A stretch of 64,000 nucleotides of DNA from Pyrodictiaceae archaeon (lineage in GTDB: Archaea; Thermoproteota; Thermoprotei_A; Sulfolobales; Pyrodictiaceae), in NCBI GenBank assembly GCA_027046265.1, contig JALTZF010000008.1, positions 1-64,000 of the forward strand, in the 5' to 3' direction. The notes beneath the pieces are model-generated. The model made no database searches, was not told the origin of the DNA, and worked only from the letters and a program-made list of their open reading frames with translations. Of this stretch, positions 28,134 through 37,554 are shown in pieces. The position numbers were made by a program, and so were the translations under genes. Each line of letters starts with the position of its first letter. Position 1 is the stretch's first letter.

Positions 28134-28961
28134 TTACTTCTCGCCTAACCTCTCATAGAGTCTACGTACAGCAGTAATTAGATCCTCAATAGTGATCCCA
28201 TACATGTCGAGTCTACTCTCAATACCTATCTCAATGTTATAAAGTATAAGCTCGTTGAATGGCGTGCCTCTAACCGAGCTAAACACACTGTATATCTCAC
28301 TAGGCGGTGCAGAATAGAACACGCCTGTTAAGCTATAGTCAGCTATATAACCATCTACTACTTCAAAGCTGAGCTTAACCCAGTAGCCTCCACTCCTCCT
28401 AATGTACTCTTCGCTAGAACCAGGCCTATACCTGTAAAGCCTCCAACTATCTGACCGAAAAAGTCTTGAAAGCTCATTAATGTTCATTCTTGGAGGCCTT
28501 ATCTTACCATGCACACTACCGCCAAGGACTTCACTTAAACAGTGTATAGCGTCTTCTTGCGGTATGGAAGAGAACCCTTCAAGGAATCCTACATCCTGGA
28601 AATGCGTAAAGCCGACAACACCTCTTAAACACGCTCTAGCACCAAGAGCCAGCGATGCGAGCTGTTTTAAGTCGTTTTTTCCAGGCAAGGCTGCAGCAAT
28701 ATAGGTCCAGCCTTCTTCTACTGCTACTTTCTCTCCACCTGTAATTCTTCTATGAACAAGGCTGCCATCCTCATCACCGCTATATGCCTCGTACATGCCG
28801 TACACAATTGCTCTCTGAGGCATGGAGGCTATAGCAGCATAGTACTTCTTATCCCTCATAGCATACTCTACAGCGAGTTCGCCAAGAGCTAGAACAGAGG
28901 CAGTGTCCCGCAAGTAGTTAGATGACAGTAAAATGAACTTATTGTGCAACTTTTCGTTCAA
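28134..28961 (-). CDS. Conserved hypothetical protein
   Basis: 275 aa ORF in good context, no recognised domain. Confidence 0.6.
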   Translation of the reverse strand: MNEKLHNKFILLSSNYLRDTASVLALGELAVEYAMRDKKYYAAIASMPQRAIVYGMYEAYSGDEDGSLVHRRITGGEKVAVEEGWTYIAAALPGKNDLKQLASLALGARACLRGVVGFTHFQDVGFLEGFSSIPQEDAIHCLSEVLGGSVHGKIRPPRMNINELSRLFRSDSWRLYRYRPGSSEEYIRRSGGYWVKLSFEVVDGYIADYSLTGVFYSAPPSEIYSVFSSVRGTPFNELILYNIEIGIESRLDMYGITIEDLITAVRRLYERLGEK

Positions 28962-29123
28962 GGCCCTATCTACACCCCTAACTAGGACTATGTAGGTAAG
29001 CTACCCATAATACCCTCTACCCTCTTATTGAAAACTGTTATGCTCGAATATGGAGAGCTTAATCTCTCAAGGCTTCAGTATCAGAAGCCTGGGTTTATAG
29101 GTGTTAACACTAGGTAGAACTAT

Positions 29124-29561
29124 ATGAGAGGGCGAGATAGATTGGAGAAAAGAGAGGAAACGAAGAAGAAGCCTATGCCCCTCTTTGCTACCGGAGAGAT
29201 TGTAGGTGATTACGAGCCTCTCTATCGTTATTGGAGGGAGGCTGGAGATAAGGCTGAGAAAGCTGTACTCAGCAATAAGGATTTCGAGGAACTGCAAAGA
29301 CTTGTAGTCCAAGAGAGTGTCAGGAGACTTGACGAACTCCTTAGTAGACTTACTGAATGGTTTAAAGAGAGAGTGGACACCAATGCTGCACAGCGTGCTA
29401 TCTCAGAGTATTACGGTTCAAGAATAGATGGCGAAACGGCGCGCGAGACTATTGCACGCATACTAGCTGGCTGGCTCGTTGAAGCTGGTACCGAGTGGAA
29501 TATCCTAAAGCTCAGACGCGTGTGGAGAGAAGAGGGCAACAAAGAGGATGTAGAGGGATAA
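29124..29561 (+). CDS. Conserved hypothetical helical protein
   Basis: 145 aa, charged helical composition; start codon uncertain. Confidence 0.55.
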   Translation: MRGRDRLEKREETKKKPMPLFATGEIVGDYEPLYRYWREAGDKAEKAVLSNKDFEELQRLVVQESVRRLDELLSRLTEWFKERVDTNAAQRAISEYYGSRIDGETARETIARILAGWLVEAGTEWNILKLRRVWREEGNKEDVEG

Positions 29562-29572
29562 AGGGGGAGCCT

Positions 29573-29641
29573 GTGATGTACTAGTGTTTTGGCTACCGCT
29601 AAGCCCCTGGCTGGGGCAATGAAGACTCCTGGCCTTACTGA
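29573..29641 (+). ncRNA. Candidate C/D-box sRNA
   Basis: Box C GTGATGT (29573-29579), C' ATGAAGA (29619-29625), box D CTGA (29638-29641); exactly 12 nt between C' and D; flanking AGCC/GGgCT closing pairs. Confidence 0.38.
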
Positions 29642-29780
29642 GGGCTTTATTTAACTAGGGAGATGCCTGTTTAACTGATAGACTTAAATTAGTATCTTAC
29701 TTACCGTCTTCTTAGCTGGATGATGTTCTTTTAATGGTTTCTAGGTCTTCTCGTTGAGTGAAGCTTTTGCTGAGGGCTAA

Positions 29781-31136
29781 ATGATGAGTCTCTCTAGAAG
29801 CGAGGGAGTATCAGCGTGGCTTAGAGACATACTGTACGTGCTTAAGGATGCAGGCCCTTTAATGATAGCCGAGATACTGCCTAGTATTGCTAGTATTGTG
29901 GACATATTCTTTGTTTCGTACCTTGGTGACCAAGCTGTTGCTGCTGTTGGAGTAGGAGGGCAGGTCTCATGGCTTCTTGGCGTCTTACTTGTAGTGTTTT
30001 ATGTCGGTGCTCTTGTAACTGTTAGCCAGGCGCTTGGCGCTAATCAGAGAGAGAAAGCAGAGCGCATAGCTTCAGAGACTTTGACAATAACGCTATTATT
30101 TGCTCTCGGTCTCACTCTTGTGGGAATCTATGCTGCATACCCAATATCGCTCTACCTTGCCCATGACTTGTCTGTAGCTCGTCTAGCAAAAGACTACTTG
30201 TATGCACGATTTGTTGGGCTCCCAGGTCTTGCAGCACTATTCGTATTAGACGCCGTGTATAGAGCAGCAGGCTCTAATAAGGACATACTGGCGAGCAGCC
30301 TTGTAGCCTCACTAACTAATGCTGTCCTAGATCCAGTACTCATATACGCTCTAGACATGGGGGTTACTGGGGCAGGTTACGCAACAGCCATAGCGAACTA
30401 TGCTGGTGCACTATACCTCCTAGTATTCATGAGGAAGTCTACTGGCCTAAAAGCAGAACTTGTAAGGCCTTCTTCAAGCGCATTCCTTGCTATACGCGTG
30501 GGCGTGCCTACTGGGCTTGAGAGACTCTTCTTTTCGTTGGGCCACACACTCTACATGGAGGCTGTTGCTAGGTGTGGTACAGACGCCTTAGCAGCACACA
30601 CTATAGGGATAAGAGTTGAGAGCCTAGCATTCATGCCTGCTTTCGCTCTGTCTACTTATGCTTCTAGTATTGTTGGAAACCATGTTGGTGCTGGCAGGCT
30701 AGGAAAAGCAAAGAAGGCTGGCTGGCAGGCTGCAAAGGCCGCTGCAGCCTTCATGACGCTTATGATGACTATACTCATACTCGTAGCGCCCTTTGCTGGC
30801 AGAGCACTAGCCTCGACTACTGAGGTAGCACAACTAGCCGCTATATACCTCTGGTTAGCCGCTATAACTGAGCCGCCGCTAGGCATACTCATGGTTATCT
30901 CTGGTGCTATAAGGGGTGCAGGAAACACTACTATACCAACACTACTTAACCTTGCGGGCCTCTACTTGTTCCGTGTACTCCCAGCACAGTTCATAGTTGG
31001 CCGTGTATCCATAGAACTCGTGCCTTGCCCTGTTCTCGCTTGGATAATAATGGATATAGACGTAACGCTTAGAGGAGCAGTGTTTGCAATAGTCTACGCC
31101 AAATACTTTATGCGACTAGCTAAACGGCTAGTATAA
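29781..31136 (+). CDS. MATE-family efflux transporter
   Basis: 'LMIAEILPSIASIVDIFFVSYLGDQAVAAVGVGGQVSWLLGVLLVVF', 12 TM. Confidence 0.88.
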   Translation: MMSLSRSEGVSAWLRDILYVLKDAGPLMIAEILPSIASIVDIFFVSYLGDQAVAAVGVGGQVSWLLGVLLVVFYVGALVTVSQALGANQREKAERIASETLTITLLFALGLTLVGIYAAYPISLYLAHDLSVARLAKDYLYARFVGLPGLAALFVLDAVYRAAGSNKDILASSLVASLTNAVLDPVLIYALDMGVTGAGYATAIANYAGALYLLVFMRKSTGLKAELVRPSSSAFLAIRVGVPTGLERLFFSLGHTLYMEAVARCGTDALAAHTIGIRVESLAFMPAFALSTYASSIVGNHVGAGRLGKAKKAGWQAAKAAAAFMTLMMTILILVAPFAGRALASTTEVAQLAAIYLWLAAITEPPLGILMVISGAIRGAGNTTIPTLLNLAGLYLFRVLPAQFIVGRVSIELVPCPVLAWIIMDIDVTLRGAVFAIVYAKYFMRLAKRLV

Positions 31137-31194
31137 CCACGGTTAAACCTTCTAACCCCTACCTTTTAGTATAGCAAGGTATATCCCGCTAGAA

Positions 31195-32049
31195 GTGATG
31201 AGTTTAGTGTGGGAGGTCTACTGGGCCATGCCTAGATTCCCTATAGACACAAATGACTGGAGGATAATAGGCTCAGATAAGGTGTCAGCCATAGGTCTTG
31301 GCACATGGGCAATAAGGAGTCCACGCGCTGCAGAGGATGTTCTCGTATACGCCATTGAGACTGGGCTCATAAACCTCATTGATACAGCAGAAATGTACGG
31401 TAGTGGACTAGCAGAAGAAGTGGTTGGACGTGTGGTTAGAAGGGTCGGTAAGGATAGAGTTTTTGTAACTACTAAGATGCTACCCGAGAGACTTGTAAGT
31501 GATGAGGAGGTAGAAAAGGCTGCGCGTGCAAGCCTTAAGAGGCTTGGTCTCCGCGAAGTTGATCTATTCCTCATACACTGGCCAACTTATAGTGTTACTA
31601 TAAGTGAGCAGGTTAGGAGGTTTGAGCGGGTAGTGTATATGAAGGGCTATGCAAGATATATTGGTGTAAGCAACTTCGATAAAGACCAACTACTTGAAGC
31701 CCTAACATCAACAGCAAAAGCAGAGATAGTAGTAAACCAAGTGCACTATAGTGTACTCCACAAAAACCCAGAGACCACTAGCCTACTACGTGTGGCCATA
31801 GATAACAACGTGATAATCCAAGCTTACACACCATTGGAGAGAGGAGCTGTAGTAAGACATCCCAAGATCAGGCGTATAGCAGAAAACATAGGACGTACAC
31901 CTGTACAAGTAGCACTAAACTACCTTATATCACGCCCTAATGTTGTAGCTATACCCAAGACTGAAAGAATGAACCATTTAGAAGACATACTTGGAGCATT
32001 TGGGTGGCGTTTACCAGCAAGCATCATTGAAGAATTAGAAAACATCTAG
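31195..32049 (+). CDS. Aldo/keto reductase
   Basis: 'VSAIGLGTWAI', 'LIDTAEMYGSGLAEEVVGR', 'VDLFLIHWP', 'YIGVSNFDKDQL', 'IPKTERMNHLEDI'; start may be internal. Confidence 0.92.
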   Translation: MMSLVWEVYWAMPRFPIDTNDWRIIGSDKVSAIGLGTWAIRSPRAAEDVLVYAIETGLINLIDTAEMYGSGLAEEVVGRVVRRVGKDRVFVTTKMLPERLVSDEEVEKAARASLKRLGLREVDLFLIHWPTYSVTISEQVRRFERVVYMKGYARYIGVSNFDKDQLLEALTSTAKAEIVVNQVHYSVLHKNPETTSLLRVAIDNNVIIQAYTPLERGAVVRHPKIRRIAENIGRTPVQVALNYLISRPNVVAIPKTERMNHLEDILGAFGWRLPASIIEELENI

Positions 32050-32169
32050 AAGATTTTCGAATCTTATAGTCATAATCCTATCCTATAGGATTGTTTCGTA
32101 TGTAAATAAACATTATACTATACGTTTTACTATATGTTTTAATATTGGACCCAGGGTCCCACACTACTC

Positions 32170-33261
32170 TTGGTGCTTGATATGAGAGCCATGAGAATAC
32201 TAGCCTTCATCGTTGTGTTAGCTGTAATCGTGGCTGGATACATGGTCATAAGCACAACAAAAGCTGCAGAAACTGTAACTGTTACGACAACTATGAGAGA
32301 AACTGTAATGAGTACAGTTGCTTCAACTACAACAGTAACTATAACATCGCATATAGAGGAAAAGGAGATAGTTGTAGTTGATGCTCTCGGGAACCGTGTA
32401 ACACTTAGAGAACCAGCAAAGAGAATAGTTAGCTTAGCACCTTCTATAACAGAAGAAGTATGTATACTAGGCTTCTGCAATAGGCTTGTTGGCGTAGACT
32501 CTTTCTCGCTGAGTATCGAAGGTGTACCAGATAACGTCACTGACGTCGGGGGCTTCTGGCAGCCTAGTACAGAACTAGTAGTCTCCACTAAGCCCGACCT
32601 AGTCTTCGCGTGTAGCGGTGTCCCGCACCATTATGCTCTTGGCAAACAACTAGAGAGCCTGGGCGTGAATGTGTTCTTCTTGAAGTGCGATAAGGCCTTA
32701 ACAGTAGAGGACATATACTGGGATTTAAGGAGTATTGCTACACTACTTGGTGAGCCCTCTCTAGCAGAGAAAGTTGTCGAAGACATAGAGAGGAGTATTA
32801 GGGAGGTTTCTGAAAAAGTAGCCAATACTACTAAGCCTAAAGTAGCATTAGTAGTATACATGGATGAGAAGAGCATATGGGTTTCAGGTGGAGGGACATT
32901 CCAAGACTACATAATTAATATTGCTGGAGCAACAAACGTATTTAGCAACCTGTATGCCTGGCAGATGGTTAGCCCTGAGGATCTCATAGCAGCTAACCCC
33001 GACTACGTACTCGTGACAGCGATGACGTCTAATGACACAGACAAGATAGCCAAAATATTCAGCGAGACTATACTCAGCGAATTAGATGCGTACAAGAATG
33101 ATAGAGTATGTGTGCTCTTCGGAAAGGCATCAGACAAGGTTAATAGGCCTTCACCTGGCATAGTAGATGCTGTAAGACTCATAGCACACATACTCCATAG
33201 AGATCTTGTTCCAGAGCCAGAGACTCTCAGGGACTCGTATGCCTGTATTGGAGCACGGTGA
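32170..33261 (+). CDS. ABC transporter periplasmic-binding protein (BtuF/FhuD-like)
   Basis: 'GNRVTLREPAKRIVSLAPSITEEVCILGFCNRLVGVDSFS', 'DVGGFWQPSTELVVSTKPDLVFA'; N-terminal anchor. Confidence 0.88.
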   Translation: MVLDMRAMRILAFIVVLAVIVAGYMVISTTKAAETVTVTTTMRETVMSTVASTTTVTITSHIEEKEIVVVDALGNRVTLREPAKRIVSLAPSITEEVCILGFCNRLVGVDSFSLSIEGVPDNVTDVGGFWQPSTELVVSTKPDLVFACSGVPHHYALGKQLESLGVNVFFLKCDKALTVEDIYWDLRSIATLLGEPSLAEKVVEDIERSIREVSEKVANTTKPKVALVVYMDEKSIWVSGGGTFQDYIINIAGATNVFSNLYAWQMVSPEDLIAANPDYVLVTAMTSNDTDKIAKIFSETILSELDAYKNDRVCVLFGKASDKVNRPSPGIVDAVRLIAHILHRDLVPEPETLRDSYACIGAR

Positions 33262-34244
33262 AAAGGTTGAGTATAAAGCTTACATATGCAATCCTTCTTA
33301 CTGCTTTTTTAATCCTAATAGTGCTCAGCATCCTAATAGGCCCCCTAGGCTTCCACCCGGGGACAAGTATAGGTTCACTGGTCATTAAGCATAGGGTGAT
33401 GAGGACTTTACTAGCATTATCTACGGGCGGAGTCTTAGCACTTGCTGGCATGCTCGTGCAGTACTCTGTTTCAAACCCGCTGGCCTCACCAGACCTCCTC
33501 GGCGTACTTCAGGGAGCCTATGTTGGTTCTATGCTTGCTGTAATAGCGTACCGGGGTTCTCCACCTCTCGGGCTCCCCCTTACAGCTGGGTTTGTTGGTG
33601 GACTCCTAGCGTATGCTTTGACGATGATGCTTGCGTCGCGGATAGGGTTTAGCCGAGCCGGAGTAATACTTGCAGGAATAACTGTCGCAAGCTTGTTCTC
33701 TGGTGTCTCAGCATTCATTGCGCTCTTAGCTGAGGCTTATGCCGGTGTTAATGCCGCAATTTTTCTTGTTGGGACATTCGCTTATGCTACACAAGAAAGT
33801 GTTGTAGTAGTTCTTACTGGGTTAGTGCTGGGAGTCATTGCCTCGTCGCTTGTTGCACGTGGCCTGGACTTGATCTCCTATGGGGACGAGGTGGCCTTAG
33901 CAGCAGGATATAACCCTGCTATTGTTAGAGTGGTTGCGACTTCGATAGCAGCACTGCTAAGTGCGGCATCAGTCTATGCGTCCGGGATAGTGTACTTTGT
34001 AGCTCTTGTCGCGCCTAATGCCGCAAGAATATTAGTTGGTGGTCATCCTAGGATTAGCCTACCAGTGACGCTGTTGCTTGGTTCACTAATAGGAGTAGGG
34101 GCAGACGTAGTCTCTCGTGTCGTAGCGCTTACAACAGGGCTCGGCGAAGTGCCAGGTGGACTTGTGACTGCTATCACGGGGAGCATCTTCTTGGCATATA
34201 TGCTTATGAGGATGGGGGCAGGTGGAGGTTTTGACCGTGCTTAA
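33258..34244 (+). CDS. FecCD/BtuC-type ABC permease
   Basis: 'RVMRTLLALSTGGVLALAGMLVQYSVSNPLASPDLLGV'; overlaps upstream stop. Confidence 0.9.
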   Translation: MKRLSIKLTYAILLTAFLILIVLSILIGPLGFHPGTSIGSLVIKHRVMRTLLALSTGGVLALAGMLVQYSVSNPLASPDLLGVLQGAYVGSMLAVIAYRGSPPLGLPLTAGFVGGLLAYALTMMLASRIGFSRAGVILAGITVASLFSGVSAFIALLAEAYAGVNAAIFLVGTFAYATQESVVVVLTGLVLGVIASSLVARGLDLISYGDEVALAAGYNPAIVRVVATSIAALLSAASVYASGIVYFVALVAPNAARILVGGHPRISLPVTLLLGSLIGVGADVVSRVVALTTGLGEVPGGLVTAITGSIFLAYMLMRMGAGGGFDRA

Positions 34245-35019
34245 CGTTGTTAATGTTACATTCTCTTATCCTGGGAGAAGAGTCCTTGAAGATATAGAAT
34301 TCACGATTAAAGGAGGAGAACTAGCTGTAGTTCTTGGGCCTAATGGCTCTGGCAAGACTACTCTACTCAAGATTATAGCTGGACTACTAAGACCAGACAA
34401 TGGCACTGTTCTTCTAGATGGAATCACTATCCACGATATGAGTATTGTTGAGAGGGCTAGGAAAATAGTGTATGTTCCCTCAGAACTTCCTTTGCGCGGT
34501 CTTGGGCAGTCAGTTGCGGAATTTGTTGCGTCGAGTAGATATGTGCATTATAGAGGGCTCGTGATCGGGCCTAGAAGAGAGGACCTAGAGTATGCCCGTA
34601 AACTCCTCGATATGCTTGAAGTGGGTCATTTAGCTAATAAACCACTCTACACAACTAGTAGCGGAGAACTTCAGCGAGCACTAATAGCTCATGGGCTAGC
34701 ACGCAATGCAGATGTCATGATTATTGATGAGCCCACTAGCCATCAAGACATGTATGGTAAACTACTCATATACCATGTGTTAAAGAAAGCTGCAAGCGAC
34801 GGGAAAGCTGTTATTGTGGCAACACACGATATGATCTTGGCTTCACTCTATGCCGACAGAGTCATAGTACTATTTAATGGTTCAAAGGTCGTTGAAGGAG
34901 ATCCAAGAAGTGTACTCACAAAAGATGTTCTAGCTAAAGTTTATGGTGTTGAAGTTGCATTAGCCTCTTTTAACGGGTACACAGTACCAGTCCCGTTAAA
35001 GCCTGCTAGAAAACGCTAG
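34222..35019 (+). CDS. BtuD/FepC-type ABC ATPase
   Basis: Walker A 'GPNGSGKTTLLKIIAGLLRP', 'TSSGELQRALIAHGLARNADVMIIDEPTSHQD'. Confidence 0.93.
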   Translation: MEVLTVLNVVNVTFSYPGRRVLEDIEFTIKGGELAVVLGPNGSGKTTLLKIIAGLLRPDNGTVLLDGITIHDMSIVERARKIVYVPSELPLRGLGQSVAEFVASSRYVHYRGLVIGPRREDLEYARKLLDMLEVGHLANKPLYTTSSGELQRALIAHGLARNADVMIIDEPTSHQDMYGKLLIYHVLKKAASDGKAVIVATHDMILASLYADRVIVLFNGSKVVEGDPRSVLTKDVLAKVYGVEVALASFNGYTVPVPLKPARKR

Positions 35020-35020
35020 G

Positions 35021-35112
35021 GGGCCGCTGTCGCCCCCGAGGTTGTATGCATCATTATGTATGTTTTCTCCAGTGTTCTTCAGACTGGTAGCCCGTTCTTC
35101 ATTCAGCGGCCC
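35021..35112 (-). ncRNA. Candidate structured RNA with 9-bp terminal stem and K-turn-like base
   Basis: Perfect 9-bp inverted repeat GGGCCGCTG (35021-35029)/CAGCGGCCC (35104-35112); on the minus strand the stem is followed by AAT-GA and preceded by GA. Confidence 0.4.
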
Positions 35113-35223
35113 TTAAAGACAATATACCATTAATGCCACTTATAGTCTTATGCAACAATATTGCCGAGAGTTGAGGCAAGAGTATTAAGACTACACTAAC
35201 CACTATGCTGGCCAGAGGAGAGC

Positions 35224-35601
35224 GTGGGTGTTAGAAAGGTGTTCGTCGTTAAGGCTTGCACAGAGTTCTCAGCCGCGCACAGAATAGAGGGGCATCGCCG
35301 TTGCAGTAGAGTGCATGGACATAATTACCGTGTATGTGTGTGGGTTAAAGAAGAGGAGCCCATGGAGATTGACCTCGACGAGCTAGAGAGATGGCTACAC
35401 TATAACGTGTATGAAAAGTTTGACCATCAGTATCTTAACACCATACTACACAATAACCTGGGAGAAGCAAGTAGAGTTACTAGTGAGGATATAGCACGAC
35501 TCATTGCCGAACAGCTTAGAGAGAATTATCCTGAGAGAGTTCTACGCGTAGAGGTTTGCGAAACGCGCAACCTCTGTGTAGAGTATGTGCCTTCGGGGTA
35601 G
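35224..35601 (+). CDS. queD: 6-carboxytetrahydropterin synthase / PTPS-like
   Basis: 'CTEFSAAHRIEGHRRCSRVHGHNYRVCVWV', 'YEKFDHQYLN', 'ETRNLCVEY'. Confidence 0.88.
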   Translation: MGVRKVFVVKACTEFSAAHRIEGHRRCSRVHGHNYRVCVWVKEEEPMEIDLDELERWLHYNVYEKFDHQYLNTILHNNLGEASRVTSEDIARLIAEQLRENYPERVLRVEVCETRNLCVEYVPSG

Positions 35602-36283
35602 GGTTTTGACAAGTAAGGGTCTGCGTGTATTAGAAGTATTTACCAGCATACAAGGAGAAGGGCCTTTCTGCTGTCGAATAGCCTTATTCATAAGACTAGC
35701 TGGATGTAATCTCCGTTGTCCGTTTTGCGACACAAAATATAGTTGGGATCCAAGAAGGGGCAGACTTATAGGCCTTGAGGACCTCATAGCAGAGGCAAGT
35801 GGATACAACTTTGTAGTTATTACTGGGGGTGAGCCTTTACTTCAACGACGCCAACTTAATGACTTCTTAGAAGCACTATGGAGAAGGAATCCGCATATTC
35901 AAGTTCAAGTAGAAACCAATGGTACACTACCCGCTCCAGAGCCTCATGAAATGCTCTACGAAGCATTTTATGTTGTTTCACCTAAGGATGTGCCAGTAAG
36001 CGTTGAGGGAGCCAAGACGCATAGTACATGGTTTAAGTATGCTAGAACTAGTGGCAGGGTATGGTTTAAAGTTCTTGTGCATAGTGAAGAAGACGTTATA
36101 CGTGTAAGTAGATGGGCTAGAGAGAATGGTATATCTTCTGGAAGGGTATACTTGATGCCTTTAACAGACGAGAACATGGATAGGGAAGCACTATTGGAGA
36201 TTCATCGAAGAGTAGCACTTTTAAGTGTAAAGTATGGGTTTCACTTTAGTCCACGAATGCACTTACTTCTTGGCCTTAAGTAG
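35585..36283 (+). CDS. queE: 7-carboxy-7-deazaguanine synthase (radical SAM)
   Basis: 'FTSIQGEGPFCCRIALFIRLAGCNLRCPFCDTKYSWD', 'VVITGGEPLLQ', 'QVETNGT'; overlaps queD. Confidence 0.92.
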   Translation: MCLRGRVLTSKGLRVLEVFTSIQGEGPFCCRIALFIRLAGCNLRCPFCDTKYSWDPRRGRLIGLEDLIAEASGYNFVVITGGEPLLQRRQLNDFLEALWRRNPHIQVQVETNGTLPAPEPHEMLYEAFYVVSPKDVPVSVEGAKTHSTWFKYARTSGRVWFKVLVHSEEDVIRVSRWARENGISSGRVYLMPLTDENMDREALLEIHRRVALLSVKYGFHFSPRMHLLLGLK

Positions 36284-36346
36284 GACAATAAGTACACCAA
36301 TCAGAGATATAGGTCATGTCAACTTAAAAAGAGGGACATAGTAGTC

Positions 36347-36814
36347 TTAGATCATCATTGTTGGCGGCCTACGCTCAGTACCCTCCTCCTCGCCAGCTTC
36401 CCCACGGACAGAGGCTACTAACGGGTTGAGCTTTCCCTCACGAGCAAGTTGTTCAAGCAAACGACGCATATCGCTTGTGTGTTTTATATCTATGTTTAGT
36501 AGCTCTTCAAGAATACCATACATTGTCTTCCAAACCTCTAATAGCATCTCTCTGGGAACGTGCGCTATTATCACTGGGTCTTGTAGCCAGTTATCAAAGG
36601 CCTTTATCGTCCTCATCATATGCTGGAATGCTGCACGTGTAGCAACTATGACTTCTAACCTATCACCACTCTCTATGCGCTCCTTGGTCTCCTTAAATAA
36701 TTCTAGTATCTTCTTTTGCATCTTAACCCACTCATCTAGCTGCTTTAAGAAACCATAATCTATGACTCTTACCTCTCCAGGTCTACTCATTCTGTACCCC
36801 TCCTTCCCTATCAT
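36347..36814 (-). CDS. DUF2153-like crenarchaeal hypothetical protein
   Basis: Helical 'LDEWVKMQKKILELFKETKERIESGDRLEVIVATRAAFQHMMRTIKAFDNWLQDP'. Confidence 0.55.
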   Translation of the reverse strand: MIGKEGYRMSRPGEVRVIDYGFLKQLDEWVKMQKKILELFKETKERIESGDRLEVIVATRAAFQHMMRTIKAFDNWLQDPVIIAHVPREMLLEVWKTMYGILEELLNIDIKHTSDMRRLLEQLAREGKLNPLVASVRGEAGEEEGTERRPPTMMI

Positions 36815-36971
36815 CTCACAAGGCAGATTCCCATTTTTATTACTATAGCTCGCATACCTGCAAGAGAATTACCCACACCACTGCTAGTAAGCGATATATT
36901 GAGAAGGAGACTGCACTGGCTCCCACTAATTTGCTAAAAAGAAGTAATGAATTCTTCTATATGATCCAAGG

Positions 36972-37337
36972 CTAAAGAGCACTCTTTATCCTATCTCTCT
37001 GCCTCCTAAGTTCATAGCGTAACATACCGAGTGACGCTGGTTTAGAAGCTACAATGGCTACTATGGCCTCACCAACATCCTGTAATACTGTGTACGCATT
37101 ATCAAACTCTACTATGACGTCCTCCATGGAGTTAGCCTTGAGTTCTCCAGCTAGTCTCATAGTGGTGTTGTACAGTGCGCTTGCAACAGCTGCAAGGGCT
37201 TCAGGATCTACCGGAGGCTCACCTCCTGACGCAACTGAATCTATTATGAAACCATCCTTTGATGCTACCACTACGAGGCGTACGCCTTCAATGCGTGCGA
37301 TATCGTTTAACACTATCTTTAGAGGGGACACAGCCAT
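36972..37337 (-). CDS. Roadblock/LC7-domain protein
   Basis: 'IEGVRLVVVASKDGFIIDSVASG...ALAAVASALYNTTMRLAGEL...VIVEFDNAYTVLQDVGEAIVAIVA'. Confidence 0.82.
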   Translation of the reverse strand: MAVSPLKIVLNDIARIEGVRLVVVASKDGFIIDSVASGGEPPVDPEALAAVASALYNTTMRLAGELKANSMEDVIVEFDNAYTVLQDVGEAIVAIVASKPASLGMLRYELRRQRDRIKSAL

Positions 37338-37554
37338 CTATGCTCTACCCCCTACACAGCCTTAGGCTAAGACAGAGAGAAGACATTACCGGGTCGTAAA
37401 CTATGTATAGCACATATATTTATAGATTTAAAACAGGAACGTTTCTTTATGCGGAATTGCGAAGAGTTTAGGAAATATAAAAACATTGTATGTACATATA
37501 TCTCAGTCATTGCAGGCCCGAGAGCGTTGTTTCTTACATAAAATCTCAAATCTC

